DNA of 38,245 nt from Pseudogulbenkiania ferrooxidans 2002 (lineage in GTDB: Bacteria; Pseudomonadota; Gammaproteobacteria; Burkholderiales; Chromobacteriaceae). The notes beneath the pieces are model-generated. The model did not search any database. It worked only from the letters and a program-made list of their open reading frames with translations, and was not told the origin of the DNA. Both the position numbers and the translations under genes were made by a program. Position 1 is the stretch's first letter. Each line of letters begins with the position of its first letter. This document shows positions 1 through 9,307 of the stretch, in pieces. The stretch is taken from the NCBI RefSeq assembly GCF_000174355.1, contig NZ_ACIS01000013.1, positions 1 to 38,245 of the forward strand. Direction: 5' to 3'.

Positions 1-7
1 CGCCTAA
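1..7 (+). CDS. 3' end of an upstream gene, probably tuf (EF-Tu)
   Basis: The first seven bases read as an alanine codon and a TAA stop, ending 14 bases before rpsJ. An EF-Tu gene usually precedes rpsJ in this group, and neisserial EF-Tu ends in isoleucine-alanine, which fits. Only one full codon and the stop are visible, so the identity is inferred from position alone. Confidence 0.3.
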
Positions 8-21
8 TCGGAAAGCCCAAG

Positions 22-333
<312 letters not shown>

Positions 334-397
334 TCACTTGGGTTCGTCTGTCGCAGGTCTAAGTGCTTGCGATAGTTGAATTTTCTGTGATACATTA

Positions 398-434
398 GCG
401 GACTCGCCATTTTGGCGAGTCCGCTTTTGTTTTT
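398..434 (+). terminator. Terminator-like hairpin between rpsJ and rplC
   Basis: An 11-bp perfect stem, GCGGACTCGCC (398-408) pairing with GGCGAGTCCGC (414-424), has a five-base loop. It is followed by TTTTGTTTTT (425-434), the layout of an intrinsic terminator or attenuator. A weak promoter-like pair (TTGCGA at 367-372, TACATT at 391-396, 18-bp spacer) sits just before it, but its start point would fall inside the hairpin. Confidence 0.75.
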
Positions 435-477
435 ATGAGCCGGTCAATCGTAATCGGCCCTGCAAAAGGAAATAAAC

Positions 478-1122
478 ATGAGTTTAGGTCTTGTCGGTCG
501 CAAAGTCGGCATGACCCGCATTTTTGCCGAAGATGGTGCTTCCATCCCGGTAACTGTGCTGGACATGGCTGCCAATCGCGTCACGCAAATCAAAACCGCC
601 GAAGTTGATGGCTACGAAGCTATTCAGGTGACCTACGGTTCCTGCAAAGCCAACCGCGTCAACAAGGCTGAAGCTGGTCACTTTGCCAAGGCAGGCGTTG
701 AAGCCGGCCGTGGTCTGGGTGAGTTCGTTCTGAACGCTGAACAGCTGTCGCAGTTCAAGCCGGGCGATGCCATCACCGTCGAAATCTTCCAGGTGGGTCA
801 ACTCGTTGACGTTACCGGTACCTCCAAGGGTAAAGGTTTCTCCGGTGTGATCAAGCGTCACAACTTCTCCTCCAACCGTGCTTCCCACGGTAACTCGCGT
901 TCGCACAACACTCCGGGTTCCATCGGTCAAGCGCAGGATCCGGGTCGTGTACTGCCGGGTAAGCGCATGGCTGGTCAGTACGGTAACGTGCAGAGCACCG
1001 TGCAGCGCCTGGAAATCGTCCGCATCGATACCGAACGTCAACTGATTCTGGTCAAGGGTGCAGTTCCGGGTGCCACGAACGGTGATGTCGTCGTTCGTCC
1101 TAGTGTGAAGGCGGGTGCGTGA
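478..1122 (+). CDS. rplC: 50S ribosomal protein L3
   Basis: L3 is an early 50S assembly protein near the peptidyl-transferase centre. The 214-residue product begins [16 protein letters not shown] and carries the conserved [17 protein letters not shown] and [21 protein letters not shown] segments of the long loop that reaches into the ribosome core. An AGGA ribosome site precedes the ATG. Its TGA stop shares one base with the rplD start (TGATG), which points to translational coupling. Confidence 0.97.
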   Translation: MSLGLVGRKVGMTRIFAEDGASIPVTVLDMAANRVTQIKTAEVDGYEAIQVTYGSCKANRVNKAEAGHFAKAGVEAGRGLGEFVLNAEQLSQFKPGDAITVEIFQVGQLVDVTGTSKGKGFSGVIKRHNFSSNRASHGNSRSHNTPGSIGQAQDPGRVLPGKRMAGQYGNVQSTVQRLEIVRIDTERQLILVKGAVPGATNGDVVVRPSVKAGA

Positions 1123-1742
1123 TGGAATTGAAGGTTATCAATGTACAAGGTCAGGCTGTAGAAGGCCTGCAAGCTTCCGAAGGTTTGTTCGGTCGCGAAT
1201 ACAATGAAGCTCTGGTCCATCAGGTGGTTACTGCGTTCCTGGCTAATGCCCGTAGCGCCAACCGTGCCCAGAAGACCCGTGCTGAAGTGAAGCACTCCAC
1301 CAAGAAGCCGTGGCGTCAAAAGGGCACCGGTCGTGCCCGCTCCGGTATGACTTCCTCGCCGATCTGGCGTGGTGGTGGTCGCACCTTCCCGAACAGCCCG
1401 GACGAGAACTTCTCGCACAAGGTAAACCGCAAGATGTTCCGTGCCGGTATGGCCGCGATTCTGTCGCAGCTGGTCCGTGACGAGCGTCTGATCGTTGTCG
1501 ACAACTTCGCGGTTGAAACGCCGAAAACCAAAGAGTTCGTCGGCCTGGTCAAGTCCATGGGGATCGAGCAGGGTCTGTTCATCACCAACGAAATGGATGA
1601 AAACCTGTATCTGTCGTCGCGCAACCTGCCGAATGTGCTGGTGATCGAGACTCAGCAAGTTGATCCGTACAGCCTGCTGCGTTTCAAGAAAATCGTGATC
1701 ACTCGCGACGCCGTGAAGCAACTCGAGGAGCAGTGGGCATGA
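1122..1742 (+). CDS. rplD: 50S ribosomal protein L4
   Basis: L4 is a 50S exit-tunnel protein and, in gamma-proteobacteria, the autogenous repressor of the S10 operon. The conserved [15 protein letters not shown] loop and the SPIWRGGG segment are present. I chose the ATG at 1122 (206 residues) over the GTG one codon earlier. It matches the family start MELKV, and the GTG overlaps the rplC stop. The gene overlaps rplC by one base and rplW by four (ATGA), so the three genes are tightly coupled. Confidence 0.96.
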   Translation: MELKVINVQGQAVEGLQASEGLFGREYNEALVHQVVTAFLANARSANRAQKTRAEVKHSTKKPWRQKGTGRARSGMTSSPIWRGGGRTFPNSPDENFSHKVNRKMFRAGMAAILSQLVRDERLIVVDNFAVETPKTKEFVGLVKSMGIEQGLFITNEMDENLYLSSRNLPNVLVIETQQVDPYSLLRFKKIVITRDAVKQLEEQWA

Positions 1743-2041
1743 ATCAGGAACGTTTGTTGCAAGTAATCCTTGCTCCGGTTGTTTCCGAGAAGAGCACCCT
1801 CGTCTCCGAGAAAAACCAGCAAGTCGTGTTCCGCGTCGCTAGCGATGCAACCAAGCCGGAAATCAAAGCGGCTGTCGAGATGCTGTTCAATGTAAAAGTT
1901 GATGGCGTTTCCACCGTGAACGTCAAGGGCAAGGTCAAGCGCTTTGGTCGTACTTTCGGCCGTCGCAAGGACTGGAAAAAGGCTTACGTCAGCCTGGTAG
2001 CCGGTCAGGAAATCGACCTGACTGCGACTGCAGCTGAGTGA
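1739..2041 (+). CDS. rplW: 50S ribosomal protein L23
   Basis: L23 sits at the exit of the 50S tunnel, where trigger factor and SRP dock. The 100-residue product shows [10 protein letters not shown] near the N-terminus and the [21 protein letters not shown]-terminal segment. The ATG at 1739 overlaps the rplD stop in an ATGA and is preferred to the GTG two codons earlier. An AGGAG motif just past its end serves rplB. Confidence 0.96.
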   Translation: MNQERLLQVILAPVVSEKSTLVSEKNQQVVFRVASDATKPEIKAAVEMLFNVKVDGVSTVNVKGKVKRFGRTFGRRKDWKKAYVSLVAGQEIDLTATAAE

Positions 2042-2052
2042 GGAGATAGAGC

Positions 2053-2887
2053 ATGCCTATCGTTAAAGTAAAACCGACTTCCGCGGGTCGCCGTGCCGTA
2101 GTCAAGGTGGTTCACCCTGACCTGCACAAGGGTGCTCCGCTCGCCGCCCTGGTCGAAAAGAAGAATTCGACCGCCGGCCGTAACAATAACGGCCACATCA
2201 CCGTACGTCATCGCGGTGGTGGTCACAAGCAGCACTATCGCATCGTCGACTTCCGTCGCAACAAGGATGGTATTCCGGCCAAGGTTGAGCGTATCGAATA
2301 CGATCCGAACCGTACCGCGCATATCGCCCTGCTGTGCTACGCCGATGGCGAGCGTCGCTACATCATCGCGCCGCGCGGCGTGAAGGTTGGTGCCGTGCTC
2401 CTGTCCGGTGCTGAAGCTCCGATCAAGGCCGGCAACTGCCTGCCGATCCGCAATATTCCGGTCGGTACCACCATCCACTGCGTAGAACTGGGCAGCCGGG
2501 CAAGGGTGCCCAGATGGTGCGTTCCGCAGGTGCTTCCGCCATGCTGCTGGCGCGCGAAGGCGTTTACGCCCAGCTGCGTCTGCGCTCCGGCGAAATCCGC
2601 AAGGTGCATGTCGATTGCCGTGCCACCGTAGGTGAAGTGGGTAACGAAGAGCACAGCCTGCGCAAGCTTGGCAAGGCCGGTGCAACCCGTTGGCGTGGTA
2701 TCCGTCCGACCGTTCGTGGTACTGCCATGAACCCGATCGATCACCCGCATGGTGGTGGTGAAGGTCGTACGGGTGAAGGCCGTGTGCCGGTTAGCCCGTG
2801 GGCACGCCGACTAAGGGCTTCCGTACCCGTCGCAACAAGCGTACTGACAATATGATCGTACGCCGTCGCTATTCCACTAAAGGGTAA
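2053..2887 (+). CDS. rplB: 50S ribosomal protein L2, interrupted by two frame changes
   Basis: L2 is an essential 50S protein of the peptidyl-transferase region and subunit bridge. Three consecutive frames are needed to read it. From 2053 the product runs [14 protein letters not shown] to GTTIHCVEL in one frame. It then continues as [16 protein letters not shown] to GRVPVSPW in a second frame, and as [16 protein letters not shown] to YSTKG plus TAA (2885-2887) in a third. The first break is near 2490-2495 (CTGGGCAGCCGGG: one base short, or two extra relative to the usual EMKPGKG). The second is at a G-run near 2800-2802 (one G missing). With both repaired the protein is about 277-278 residues, the usual length, and all downstream motifs including [11 protein letters not shown] are intact. 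Both breaks look like sequencing or assembly errors rather than a dead gene. Confidence 0.93.
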
Positions 2888-2894
2888 TTGACAT

Positions 2895-3173
2895 ATGGCA
2901 CGTTCGCAGAAAAAAGGCCCGTTTGTTGATCTGCACCTTCTGAAGAAGGTGGACGCGGCGCGTGCGACCAGTGATAAACGTCCGATCAAGACCTGGTCGC
3001 GTCGTTCGACCGTCCTGCCGGATTTCATTGGCCTGACTATCGCTGTACACAACGGTCGCACCCATGTGCCGGTTTATGTTTCCGAAAACATGGTCGGTCA
3101 TAAACTGGGCGAATTCTCCCTGACTCGTACCTTCAAGGGCCATGCCGCCGACAAGAAGGCGAAGAAGAGGTAA
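2895..3173 (+). CDS. rpsS: 30S ribosomal protein S19
   Basis: S19 is a 30S head protein that forms a complex with S13 near the A and P sites. The 92-residue product starts [19 protein letters not shown] and has the conserved [14 protein letters not shown] and [18 protein letters not shown] segments. It lies seven bases after the corrected rplB stop and nine before rplV, in the normal S10-operon position. Confidence 0.97.
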   Translation: MARSQKKGPFVDLHLLKKVDAARATSDKRPIKTWSRRSTVLPDFIGLTIAVHNGRTHVPVYVSENMVGHKLGEFSLTRTFKGHAADKKAKKR

Positions 3174-3182
3174 GGTGAAGCG

Positions 3183-3512
3183 ATGAGAGTATCTGCACAT
3201 TTGAACACCGTCCGCCTGTCGGCACAGAAGTGCCGTCTGGTGGCCGATTTGATCCGCGGCAAGTCCGTTGATCAGGCCCTGAACATCCTGGCGTTCAGCC
3301 CGAAAAAAGGCGCCGTGATTGTCAAGAAAGTGCTGGAGTCGGCTATCGCCAACGCCGAGCACAACGAGGGTGCCGATATCGACACCCTGAAGGTGGCTGC
3401 CATCTTCGTTGACAAAGGTCCGAGTCTGAAGCGTTTCGCTGCCCGTGCAAAAGGCCGTGGCAACCGTATCGAAAAGCAGACTTGCCATATCACGTTGACC
3501 GTGGGCAACTAA
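3183..3512 (+). CDS. rplV: 50S ribosomal protein L22
   Basis: L22 lines the 50S exit tunnel through a long beta-hairpin. The 109-residue product shows the family pattern: [16 protein letters not shown] near the start, [10 protein letters not shown] in the middle and the hairpin segment [20 protein letters not shown] near the end. The hairpin that carries macrolide-response positions is full length. It starts nine bases after rpsS and ends ten before rpsC. Confidence 0.97.
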   Translation: MRVSAHLNTVRLSAQKCRLVADLIRGKSVDQALNILAFSPKKGAVIVKKVLESAIANAEHNEGADIDTLKVAAIFVDKGPSLKRFAARAKGRGNRIEKQTCHITLTVGN

Positions 3513-3522
3513 GGGGTAAGCA

Positions 3523-4224
3523 ATGGGTCAGAAGATTCATCCGACGGGTTTCCGTCTTGCCGTTAACAAGAACTGGTCTTCCAAGTGGTTCGCGAACTCG
3601 CATGATTTCGCCGATATGCTCAAGCAGGATATCGACGTTCGCGCCTTCCTGAAGAAGCGTCTTGCTAACGCATCCGTGGGTCGTGTCACCATCGAGCGCC
3701 CGGCCAAGTCCGCCCGCATCACTATTCATAGTGCCCGTCCGGGTGTTGTGATCGGCAAGAAAGGCGAGGACATCGAGGTTCTGAAGAAAGAACTGCAGAA
3801 GCGCCTGGGCGTGCCGGTGCACGTGAACATCGAAGAAGTCCGCAAGCCGGAAATCGACGCTCAAATCATCGCCGACGGTATCGCCTCGCAGCTGGAAAAG
3901 CGCGTGATGTTCCGTCGTGCCATGAAGCGTGCCATGCAGAACGCCATGCGTATGGGCGCTCAGGGCATCAAGATCATGAGCTCGGGCCGTCTTAACGGCA
4001 TCGAAATCGCACGTACCGAATGGTACCGCGAAGGCCGCGTGCCGCTGCATACCCTGCGTGCCGACGTTGACTACGCTACTTCGGAAGCCAACACCACGTA
4101 CGGCATCATCGGTATCAAGGTATGGGTTTACAAAGGTGAGCTGAAGCCGGGTCAGGTTCAGGCCGCTCCGGTTGCCACCGAGAAGAAAACGAGAAAGGGT
4201 CCGCGCAATGCTGCAGCCAACTAG
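3523..4224 (+). CDS. rpsC: 30S ribosomal protein S3
   Basis: S3 is a 30S head protein at the mRNA entry channel. The 233-residue product has the KH-domain signature [18 protein letters not shown] (about residues 73-90) and the conserved [20 protein letters not shown] and [18 protein letters not shown] segments. The tail is lysine/arginine-rich ([14 protein letters not shown]). Its last 17 bases overlap the start of rplP in another frame, the largest overlap in the operon. Confidence 0.97.
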   Translation: MGQKIHPTGFRLAVNKNWSSKWFANSHDFADMLKQDIDVRAFLKKRLANASVGRVTIERPAKSARITIHSARPGVVIGKKGEDIEVLKKELQKRLGVPVHVNIEEVRKPEIDAQIIADGIASQLEKRVMFRRAMKRAMQNAMRMGAQGIKIMSSGRLNGIEIARTEWYREGRVPLHTLRADVDYATSEANTTYGIIGIKVWVYKGELKPGQVQAAPVATEKKTRKGPRNAAAN

Positions 4225-4624
4225 ACTCAAGTACCGCAAACAGCAGAAAGGCCGTAACACCGGCATCGCTACTCGTGGTAACAAAGTCAGCTTCGGTGAC
4301 TTTGGCCTGAAGGCTATCGGTCGTGGCCGTCTGACTGCTCGTCAGATCGAGGCGGCTCGCCGTGCGATGACCCGTCACATCAAGCGTGGCGGCCGTATCT
4401 GGATTCGTATTTTCCCGGACAAGCCGATCAGTTCCAAGCCCGCCGAAGTCCGTATGGGTAACGGTAAGGGTAGTACGGAATACTACGTGGCTGAAATTCA
4501 GCCTGGCAAGATGCTGTATGAAATGGATGGCGTTGCAGAAGAGCTCGCTCGCGAAGCCTTCCGTTTGGCCGCAGCCAAGTTGCCGATCCCGACTGTGTTT
4601 GTGACTAGACAGGTAGGTCAGTAA
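4208..4624 (+). CDS. rplP: 50S ribosomal protein L16
   Basis: L16 helps position A-site tRNA on the 50S subunit. The 138-residue product starts [17 protein letters not shown] and carries the [20 protein letters not shown] and [11 protein letters not shown] motifs and the [17 protein letters not shown] segment. The ATG at 4208 gives the standard N-terminus. A GAAAGGG ribosome site lies within the end of rpsC, so the 17-base overlap with rpsC is real, and an in-frame ATG at 4172 is not needed. Confidence 0.96.
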   Translation: MLQPTRLKYRKQQKGRNTGIATRGNKVSFGDFGLKAIGRGRLTARQIEAARRAMTRHIKRGGRIWIRIFPDKPISSKPAEVRMGNGKGSTEYYVAEIQPGKMLYEMDGVAEELAREAFRLAAAKLPIPTVFVTRQVGQ

Positions 4625-4812
4625 TGAAAGCGTCCGAACTGAGAGCAAAGACTGATGCCGAGCTGAAGGTGGAACTGCTGAGCCTGCTGAAGGCACAGTT
4701 CGCGCTGCGCATGCAGCACGCCACCCAACAGCTTGCCAAGAGCAGTGAGCTGAAGAAAGTGCGTCGCGACATCGCTCGTGTTCGCACCGTTCTGAAAGAA
4801 AAGGCGGCTTGA
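4624..4812 (+). CDS. rpmC: 50S ribosomal protein L29
   Basis: L29 is a small helical 50S protein by the tunnel exit, next to L23. The 62-residue product [22 protein letters not shown]... with [21 protein letters not shown] is typical in length and pattern. Its ATG shares one base with the rplP TAA (TAATG), and one base separates it from rpsQ. Confidence 0.95.
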   Translation: MKASELRAKTDAELKVELLSLLKAQFALRMQHATQQLAKSSELKKVRRDIARVRTVLKEKAA

Positions 4813-4813
4813 T

Positions 4814-5077
4814 ATGAGCGAAACCAAAGTCGTACGTACGCTGACCGGTAAAGTGGTTAGCGACAAGATGGATAAGACTGTAACCGTACTGGTCGAGCGC
4901 AAGGTTAAGCACCCGATCTACGGCAAAATTATCCGCCGTTCCAAGAAGTTCCACGCACACGACGAGAACAACGAGTTCCGTGCCGGCGATACCGTTGTCA
5001 TCAGCGAGTCCCGTCCGCTCTCGAAGAGCAAGTCGTGGGTTGTGACTGCCCTGGTCGAGAAAGCTCGCCAGGTGTAA
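4814..5077 (+). CDS. rpsQ: 30S ribosomal protein S17
   Basis: S17 is an OB-fold protein that binds 16S rRNA early in 30S assembly. The 87-residue product shows [20 protein letters not shown], the [19 protein letters not shown] segment and [18 protein letters not shown]. It is the last gene before a 197-base gap with a strong promoter, so it marks the end of the S10 block as in E. coli. Confidence 0.97.
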   Translation: MSETKVVRTLTGKVVSDKMDKTVTVLVERKVKHPIYGKIIRRSKKFHAHDENNEFRAGDTVVISESRPLSKSKSWVVTALVEKARQV

Positions 5078-5080
5078 CGC

Positions 5081-5109
5081 TTGCAGAGGGGCTCGCCCCT
5101 CTGTATAAT
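5081..5109 (+). promoter_or_regulatory. Promoter of the spc block, with a hairpin in its spacer
   Basis: TTGCAG (5081-5086) and a consensus TATAAT (5104-5109) are separated by exactly 17 bp, right after the rpsQ stop. The spacer is almost entirely a perfect inverted repeat, CAGAGGGG (5084-5091) with CCCCTCTG (5096-5103). No T-run follows, so it is not a normal terminator. The position matches the spc promoter between S17 and L14 in other proteobacteria. Confidence 0.75.
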
Positions 5110-5274
5110 GGCCACTTCCCTGTCCATTCGGGCAGGGGTCGCCCTTTACGGGGTCCAAAACTGGCCGTTTGATACGCCGCAGATTTTTCTGTGGCGTTTC
5201 GTCTAACTGAACGCCGAAAAGCCGGCTGAAGGTTGACGAAAGTGACGGGTTAAGTTGGATAGAAAGGTAATCAA
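5110..5274 (+). promoter_or_regulatory. Structured 5' leader upstream of rplN
   Basis: The 165 bases between the promoter and rplN hold no gene but two clear stem-loops. One is CCCTGTCC (5118-5125) with GGGCAGGG (5130-5137); the other is CGCCGCAGA (5175-5183) with TCTGTGGCG (5188-5196). Each has one G-U pair and a four-base loop. A ribosomal-protein feedback site is possible, but no known binding structure was recognised. Confidence 0.5.
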
Positions 5275-5643
5275 ATGATCCAAATGCAGACCATGCTTGA
5301 GGTCGCTGACAACACCGGTGCGCGCTCTGTTATGTGCATCAAGGTGCTGGGCGGTTCCAAGCGTCGCTATGCAAGTGTTGGCGATATCATCAAGGTGAGC
5401 ATCAAGGATGCTGCTCCCCGTGGTCGCGTCAAGAAAGGCGATGTGTACAGTGCTGTCGTGGTTCGCACGGCCAAGGGTGTACGTCGTCCGGACGGCTCGC
5501 TGATCAAGTTCGATGGCAACGCCGCCGTACTGCTGAACAACAAACTTGAGCCGATCGGCACTCGTATCTTCGGGCCGGTAACGCGTGAACTGCGTACCGA
5601 GCGCTTCATGAAGATCGTTTCGCTCGCTCCAGAAGTGCTGTAA
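5275..5643 (+). CDS. rplN: 50S ribosomal protein L14
   Basis: L14 forms an intersubunit bridge on the 50S subunit and is the RsfS silencing-factor target. The 122-residue product starts [17 protein letters not shown] and has the signature [21 protein letters not shown] plus [13 protein letters not shown] near the end, all standard. It is the first gene of the spc block, after a strong promoter and a 165-base leader. Confidence 0.97.
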   Translation: MIQMQTMLEVADNTGARSVMCIKVLGGSKRRYASVGDIIKVSIKDAAPRGRVKKGDVYSAVVVRTAKGVRRPDGSLIKFDGNAAVLLNNKLEPIGTRIFGPVTRELRTERFMKIVSLAPEVL

Positions 5644-5652
5644 GGAGGACGC

Positions 5653-5967
5653 ATGCGCAAAATTCGTAAGGGTGATGAAGTCGTAGTAATCACCGGCAAG
5701 GACAAGGGTAAGCGCGGCACCGTTCTTCGTGTTCTGGACGAGAAGGTCGTTGTCGAAGGCGTGAATGTTGCTAAGAAGCATCAGAAACCGAATCCGGTTC
5801 GTGGTGTGGCTGGTGGCATCGTTGAAAAGACCATGCCGGTTGATGTGTCCAATGTGGCCATCTTTAACCCGGCTAGCCAGAAGGCTGATCGCGTAGGCTT
5901 CAAGACTCTTGAAGACGGCCGCAAGGTGCGCGTATTCAAGTCCAATGGCGAAGTTATCGGGGCCTAA
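5653..5967 (+). CDS. rplX: 50S ribosomal protein L24
   Basis: L24 is a primary 50S assembly initiator with a KOW fold. The 104-residue product has the N-terminal [23 protein letters not shown] motif and the [11 protein letters not shown] and [12 protein letters not shown] segments. An AAGGAGG ribosome site lies just upstream, and nine bases separate it from both neighbours. Confidence 0.97.
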   Translation: MRKIRKGDEVVVITGKDKGKRGTVLRVLDEKVVVEGVNVAKKHQKPNPVRGVAGGIVEKTMPVDVSNVAIFNPASQKADRVGFKTLEDGRKVRVFKSNGEVIGA

Positions 5968-5976
5968 GGAGTCAAC

Positions 5977-6516
5977 ATGGCACGTTTCTACGATTTTTAC
6001 AAAGAAAGCGTAGTGCCTGAGCTGGTAAAACAGTTCGGCTACAAGTCGATCATGGAGGTTCCCCGCATCGAGAAAGTCACCCTGAACATGGGTGTAGGCG
6101 AAGCGGTGGCCGACAAGAAGGTGATGGAGCACGCCGTAGGCGACCTCGAGAAAATCGCAGGTCAGAAGGCTGTTGTGACCACGGCGCGTAAATCGATCGC
6201 CGGCTTCAAGATCCGCGACGCTTATCCGATTGGCTGCAAGGTAACGCTGCGCCGTGAGCGCATGTACGAATTCCTTGATCGCCTGGTGACCATCGCACTG
6301 CCGCGTGTGCGTGACTTCCGTGGCGTGTCCGGCAAGTCTTTCGACGGCCGTGGCAACTACAACATGGGCGTTCGCGAACAGATCATCTTCCCGGAAATCG
6401 AGTACGACAAGATCGATGCGCTGCGTGGGATGAACATCACCATTACCACCACGGCGAAGACTGACGAAGAAGCCCGCGCACTGCTGGCTGCGTTCAAGTT
6501 CCCGTTCAAGGGTTAA
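5977..6516 (+). CDS. rplE: 50S ribosomal protein L5
   Basis: L5 binds 5S rRNA in the central protuberance with L18. The 179-residue product shows the signature [20 protein letters not shown], the [20 protein letters not shown] loop and the [19 protein letters not shown] segment. Length and motifs are standard, and it ends four bases before rpsN. Confidence 0.97.
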   Translation: MARFYDFYKESVVPELVKQFGYKSIMEVPRIEKVTLNMGVGEAVADKKVMEHAVGDLEKIAGQKAVVTTARKSIAGFKIRDAYPIGCKVTLRRERMYEFLDRLVTIALPRVRDFRGVSGKSFDGRGNYNMGVREQIIFPEIEYDKIDALRGMNITITTTAKTDEEARALLAAFKFPFKG

Positions 6517-6520
6517 GCAC

Positions 6521-6826
6521 ATGGCAACACTTGCACTGATTAACCGTGAAGAGAAGCGCGCCAAGCTGGTCGCCAAGTTCGCCAGCAAGCGTGAACAGCT
6601 CCTCGAAATCATCAACAACCAGAGCCTCTCGGAAGAAGAGCGTTTCGCTGCACGCCTGAAACTTCAGCAACTGCCGCGTAACGCCAGCCCGGTTCGCCAG
6701 CGTCGTCGCTGTGCTGTTACCGGTCGTCCGCGTGGCGTCTTCCGTAAATTCGGTCTGGGTCGCAACAAACTTCGTGAAATCGCCATGAAAGGCGAGATCC
6801 CGGGCGTTGTGAAGGCCAGCTGGTAA
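6521..6826 (+). CDS. rpsN: 30S ribosomal protein S14 (zinc-independent type)
   Basis: S14 is a late-binding protein of the 30S head. At 101 residues it is the long form found in most proteobacteria. The C-terminal [14 protein letters not shown] motif has a single cysteine, so the CxxC zinc ribbon of the short form is absent. [21 protein letters not shown] closes the protein. Confidence 0.97.
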   Translation: MATLALINREEKRAKLVAKFASKREQLLEIINNQSLSEEERFAARLKLQQLPRNASPVRQRRRCAVTGRPRGVFRKFGLGRNKLREIAMKGEIPGVVKASW

Positions 6827-6839
6827 TAGGAGATACAGA

Positions 6840-7235
6840 ATGAGCATGCATGATCCTATTTCCGATATGTTGACCCGCATCCGCAACGCTCAGCGTGCTT
6901 CCAAGGCTGCCGTATCCATGCCTTGCTCCAAGCTGAAGGTTGCACTGGCCCAGGTGCTGAAGGATGAAGGTTATATCGAAGACTTCGCCGTAGCCGGCGA
7001 AGAGAAAAAGCCCGTCCTGGATATCCAGCTCAAGTACTATGCCGGTCGTCCGGTTATTGATCGCATTGAGCGCGTATCCCGTCCTGGCCTGCGTGTTTAC
7101 AAAGGCTCCACCGAGATCCCGAAAGTCATGAACGGTCTGGGTGTTGCAATTGTATCCACCTCCAAAGGTCTGATGACTGATCGCAAGGCCCGCGCAGCCG
7201 GTATCGGCGGCGAGCTTCTCTGCATCGTGGCGTAA
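6840..7235 (+). CDS. rpsH: 30S ribosomal protein S8
   Basis: S8 binds the central domain of 16S rRNA and in E. coli represses the spc operon. The 131-residue product starts [20 protein letters not shown] and ends with the family signature [27 protein letters not shown] ribosome site precedes the ATG. Spacing to both neighbours is 12-13 bases. Confidence 0.97.
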   Translation: MSMHDPISDMLTRIRNAQRASKAAVSMPCSKLKVALAQVLKDEGYIEDFAVAGEEKKPVLDIQLKYYAGRPVIDRIERVSRPGLRVYKGSTEIPKVMNGLGVAIVSTSKGLMTDRKARAAGIGGELLCIVA

Positions 7236-7247
7236 GGAGAGGGTTGA

Positions 7248-7781
7248 ATGTCTCGCGTAGCAAAGAATCCCGTAGCGATCCCGGCCGGTGTTGAAGTCAA
7301 GTTCAACGCCACCGAAGTGAGCGTCAAGGGCGCTCTTGGCACCCTCAGCACCGCTTTGTGCGGCGAGGTTGAAGTGAAACTGGATAACAACCAGCTGACC
7401 TTCGCGGCCAAGAACGACAGCAAGTTCGCTCGTGCCATGTCTGGCACGTTGCGCGCCCTGCTCAACAACATGGTGAATGGTGTCAGCAAAGGCTTCGAGA
7501 AGAAGCTGACCCTGGTCGGCGTGGGCTATCGTGCCCAGGCTCAGGGTGATGCCGTCAACCTGTCTCTTGGTTTCTCGCACCCGGTTTCCCACAAGATGCC
7601 GGCCGGTGTGAAAGTGGAAACCCCGACTCAGACCGAGATCCTGATCAAGGGTGCTGACAAGCAGCTCGTTGGTCAAGTCGCTGCCGAAATCCGTGCCTAC
7701 CGCTCCCCGGAGCCGTACAAGGGCAAGGGCGTACGCTATGCCGACGAGGTCGTGGTTCTGAAAGAGACCAAGAAGAAGTAA
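7248..7781 (+). CDS. rplF: 50S ribosomal protein L6
   Basis: L6 lies near the GTPase-associated centre of the 50S subunit. The 177-residue product starts [17 protein letters not shown] and ends with the L6 signature [18 protein letters not shown]. Two tandem alpha/beta repeats are expected at this length. A GGAGAG ribosome site sits before the ATG. Confidence 0.97.
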   Translation: MSRVAKNPVAIPAGVEVKFNATEVSVKGALGTLSTALCGEVEVKLDNNQLTFAAKNDSKFARAMSGTLRALLNNMVNGVSKGFEKKLTLVGVGYRAQAQGDAVNLSLGFSHPVSHKMPAGVKVETPTQTEILIKGADKQLVGQVAAEIRAYRSPEPYKGKGVRYADEVVVLKETKKK

Positions 7782-7794
7782 TTGAGGCCCTGAC

Positions 7795-8148
7795 ATGGAC
7801 AAGAAACAAGCTCGACTCCGCCGTGCACGCAAAACCCGTGCCCGGATTGCGGAGCTCAAGATGGTGCGCCTTTCTGTATACCGCACCAACTGCCACATTT
7901 ACGCTCAGATCATTGATGAGACTGGTAGTCGTGTGCTGGCCAGCGCTTCCACTCTGGAAGCCGAAGTGCGCTCTGATCTTTCCAATGGTGGCAACCAGGC
8001 CGCTGCAGCCGTAGTCGGCAAGCGGATTGCCGAGAAAGCTAAGGCAGCTGGCATTGAAAAAGTCGCTTTTGACCGCTCTGGTTTCCAATACCACGGCCGT
8101 ATCAAAGCGCTGGCCGATGCAGCTCGCGAAAGCGGCCTCGTATTCTAA
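7795..8148 (+). CDS. rplR: 50S ribosomal protein L18
   Basis: L18 binds 5S rRNA together with L5. The 117-residue product has a basic N-terminus ([16 protein letters not shown]), the [14 protein letters not shown] strand and the C-terminal [20 protein letters not shown] segment that contacts 5S rRNA. It is placed normally between rplF and rpsE with 13-base gaps. Confidence 0.97.
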   Translation: MDKKQARLRRARKTRARIAELKMVRLSVYRTNCHIYAQIIDETGSRVLASASTLEAEVRSDLSNGGNQAAAAVVGKRIAEKAKAAGIEKVAFDRSGFQYHGRIKALADAARESGLVF

Positions 8149-8161
8149 TTCGGAGTGAAGA

Positions 8162-8680
8162 ATGGCTAAGCACGAAATGGAAGATCGTGGCGACGGTCTG
8201 ATCGAGAAAATGATCGGCGTCAACCGCGTCACCAAAGTGGTGAAGGGCGGCCGTATCATGGCTTTCTCCGCTCTCACCGTAGTTGGTGATGGCGATGGCG
8301 GTATCGGCATGGGTAAGGGCCGTTCCAAGGAAGTGCCGGTTGCAGTGCAAAAGGCAATGGAATCGGCTCGCCGCAACATGGTGAAGATTCCCCTGAAGAA
8401 CGGTACCCTGCATCACACCGTAATTGGTAAGCACGGTGCTACCACCGTGTTCATGCAGCCTGCCAAAGAAGGTACCGGTGTAAAGGCCGGTGGCCCGATG
8501 CGCGCGATCTTCGACGCGATGGGTGTTCGTAACGTGTCCGCCAAGGTGCACGGTTCGACCAACCCGTACAACGTCGTACGCGCAACCCTGGACGGTCTGA
8601 ACAAGATCTTTGTTCCTTCGCAGATCGCCGCCAAGCGTGGCCTGACTGTCGAGGAAATCCTGGGGGTGGAGCATGAGTAA
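8162..8680 (+). CDS. rpsE: 30S ribosomal protein S5
   Basis: S5 is a 30S body protein that contributes to translational accuracy. The 172-residue product shows the [21 protein letters not shown]-terminal double-stranded-RNA-like fold and the [19 protein letters not shown] signature. The [17 protein letters not shown]-terminal domain is complete. Its last eight bases overlap rpmD. Confidence 0.97.
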   Translation: MAKHEMEDRGDGLIEKMIGVNRVTKVVKGGRIMAFSALTVVGDGDGGIGMGKGRSKEVPVAVQKAMESARRNMVKIPLKNGTLHHTVIGKHGATTVFMQPAKEGTGVKAGGPMRAIFDAMGVRNVSAKVHGSTNPYNVVRATLDGLNKIFVPSQIAAKRGLTVEEILGVEHE

Positions 8681-8858
8681 CGCCAAGACTGTCAAGGTGA
8701 CTCTGGTGAAGAGCCTGATCGGTCGCCTGGAATCCCACAAGGCCTGCGCTCGTGGTCTGGGTCTGAAGAAGATCAACCAGACTGTCGAAGTGCTCGATAC
8801 GCCTGAAAACCGTGGCATGATCAACAAGATCAGCTACTTGTTGAAAAGCGAGGGCTAA
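8673..8858 (+). CDS. rpmD: 50S ribosomal protein L30
   Basis: L30 is a small 50S protein. The 61-residue product [20 protein letters not shown]... with [20 protein letters not shown] matches the bacterial L30 pattern and length. It overlaps the end of rpsE by eight bases in a different frame and ends three bases before rplO, so it is probably translationally coupled. Confidence 0.95.
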   Translation: MSNAKTVKVTLVKSLIGRLESHKACARGLGLKKINQTVEVLDTPENRGMINKISYLLKSEG

Positions 8859-8861
8859 GCG

Positions 8862-9296
8862 ATGTTGCTGAATACCATTAAGCCGGGCGCGGGCGCGAAA
8901 CACGCCAAGCGTCGCGTTGGCCGTGGCATCGGCAGCGGTCTGGGCAAGACTGCTGGTCGTGGTCACAAGGGCCAGAAGAGCCGCGCAGGTGGCTTCCACA
9001 AGGTCGGTTTCGAAGGCGGTCAGATGCCGCTGCAGCGCCGCCTGCCGAAGCGTGGCTTCAAGTCCCTGTCCGCCGGCAAGACTGCTGAGGTTCGTCTGTC
9101 CGAACTGAATCAGTTGCCGGTTGATGAAATTGATTTGCTCGCCCTCAAGCAAGCCGGCATCGTTGCCACCCAGGCCCTGGTGGCCAAGGTGGTGCTGTCT
9201 GGCAAGGTTGAGCGTGCTCTGAAGTTGCGTGGCGTGGCCGTGACGGCCGGCGCTCGCGCAGCTATCGAAGCCGCTGGCGGCAGTATCATTGAATAA
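8862..9296 (+). CDS. rplO: 50S ribosomal protein L15
   Basis: L15 is an assembly protein with a long basic extension into 23S rRNA. The 144-residue product has the glycine-rich N-terminal block [20 protein letters not shown] followed by [18 protein letters not shown]. The C-terminal globular domain contains [20 protein letters not shown]. It lies directly upstream of secY, the conserved order. Confidence 0.97.
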   Translation: MLLNTIKPGAGAKHAKRRVGRGIGSGLGKTAGRGHKGQKSRAGGFHKVGFEGGQMPLQRRLPKRGFKSLSAGKTAEVRLSELNQLPVDEIDLLALKQAGIVATQALVAKVVLSGKVERALKLRGVAVTAGARAAIEAAGGSIIE

Positions 9297-9307
9297 GGCG
9301 CACGTAC

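Noticed and set aside
367-396. A promoter (TTGCGA, 18 bp, TACATT) just upstream of the rpsJ-rplC hairpin.
   Set aside because: The boxes are weak and the start point would fall inside the terminator hairpin, so it was not listed as a feature.
2485-2510. Programmed ribosomal frameshifting in rplB.
   Set aside because: There is no slippery heptamer or shifty stop, two separate breaks are needed, and no L2 gene is known to use recoding; sequence error is simpler.
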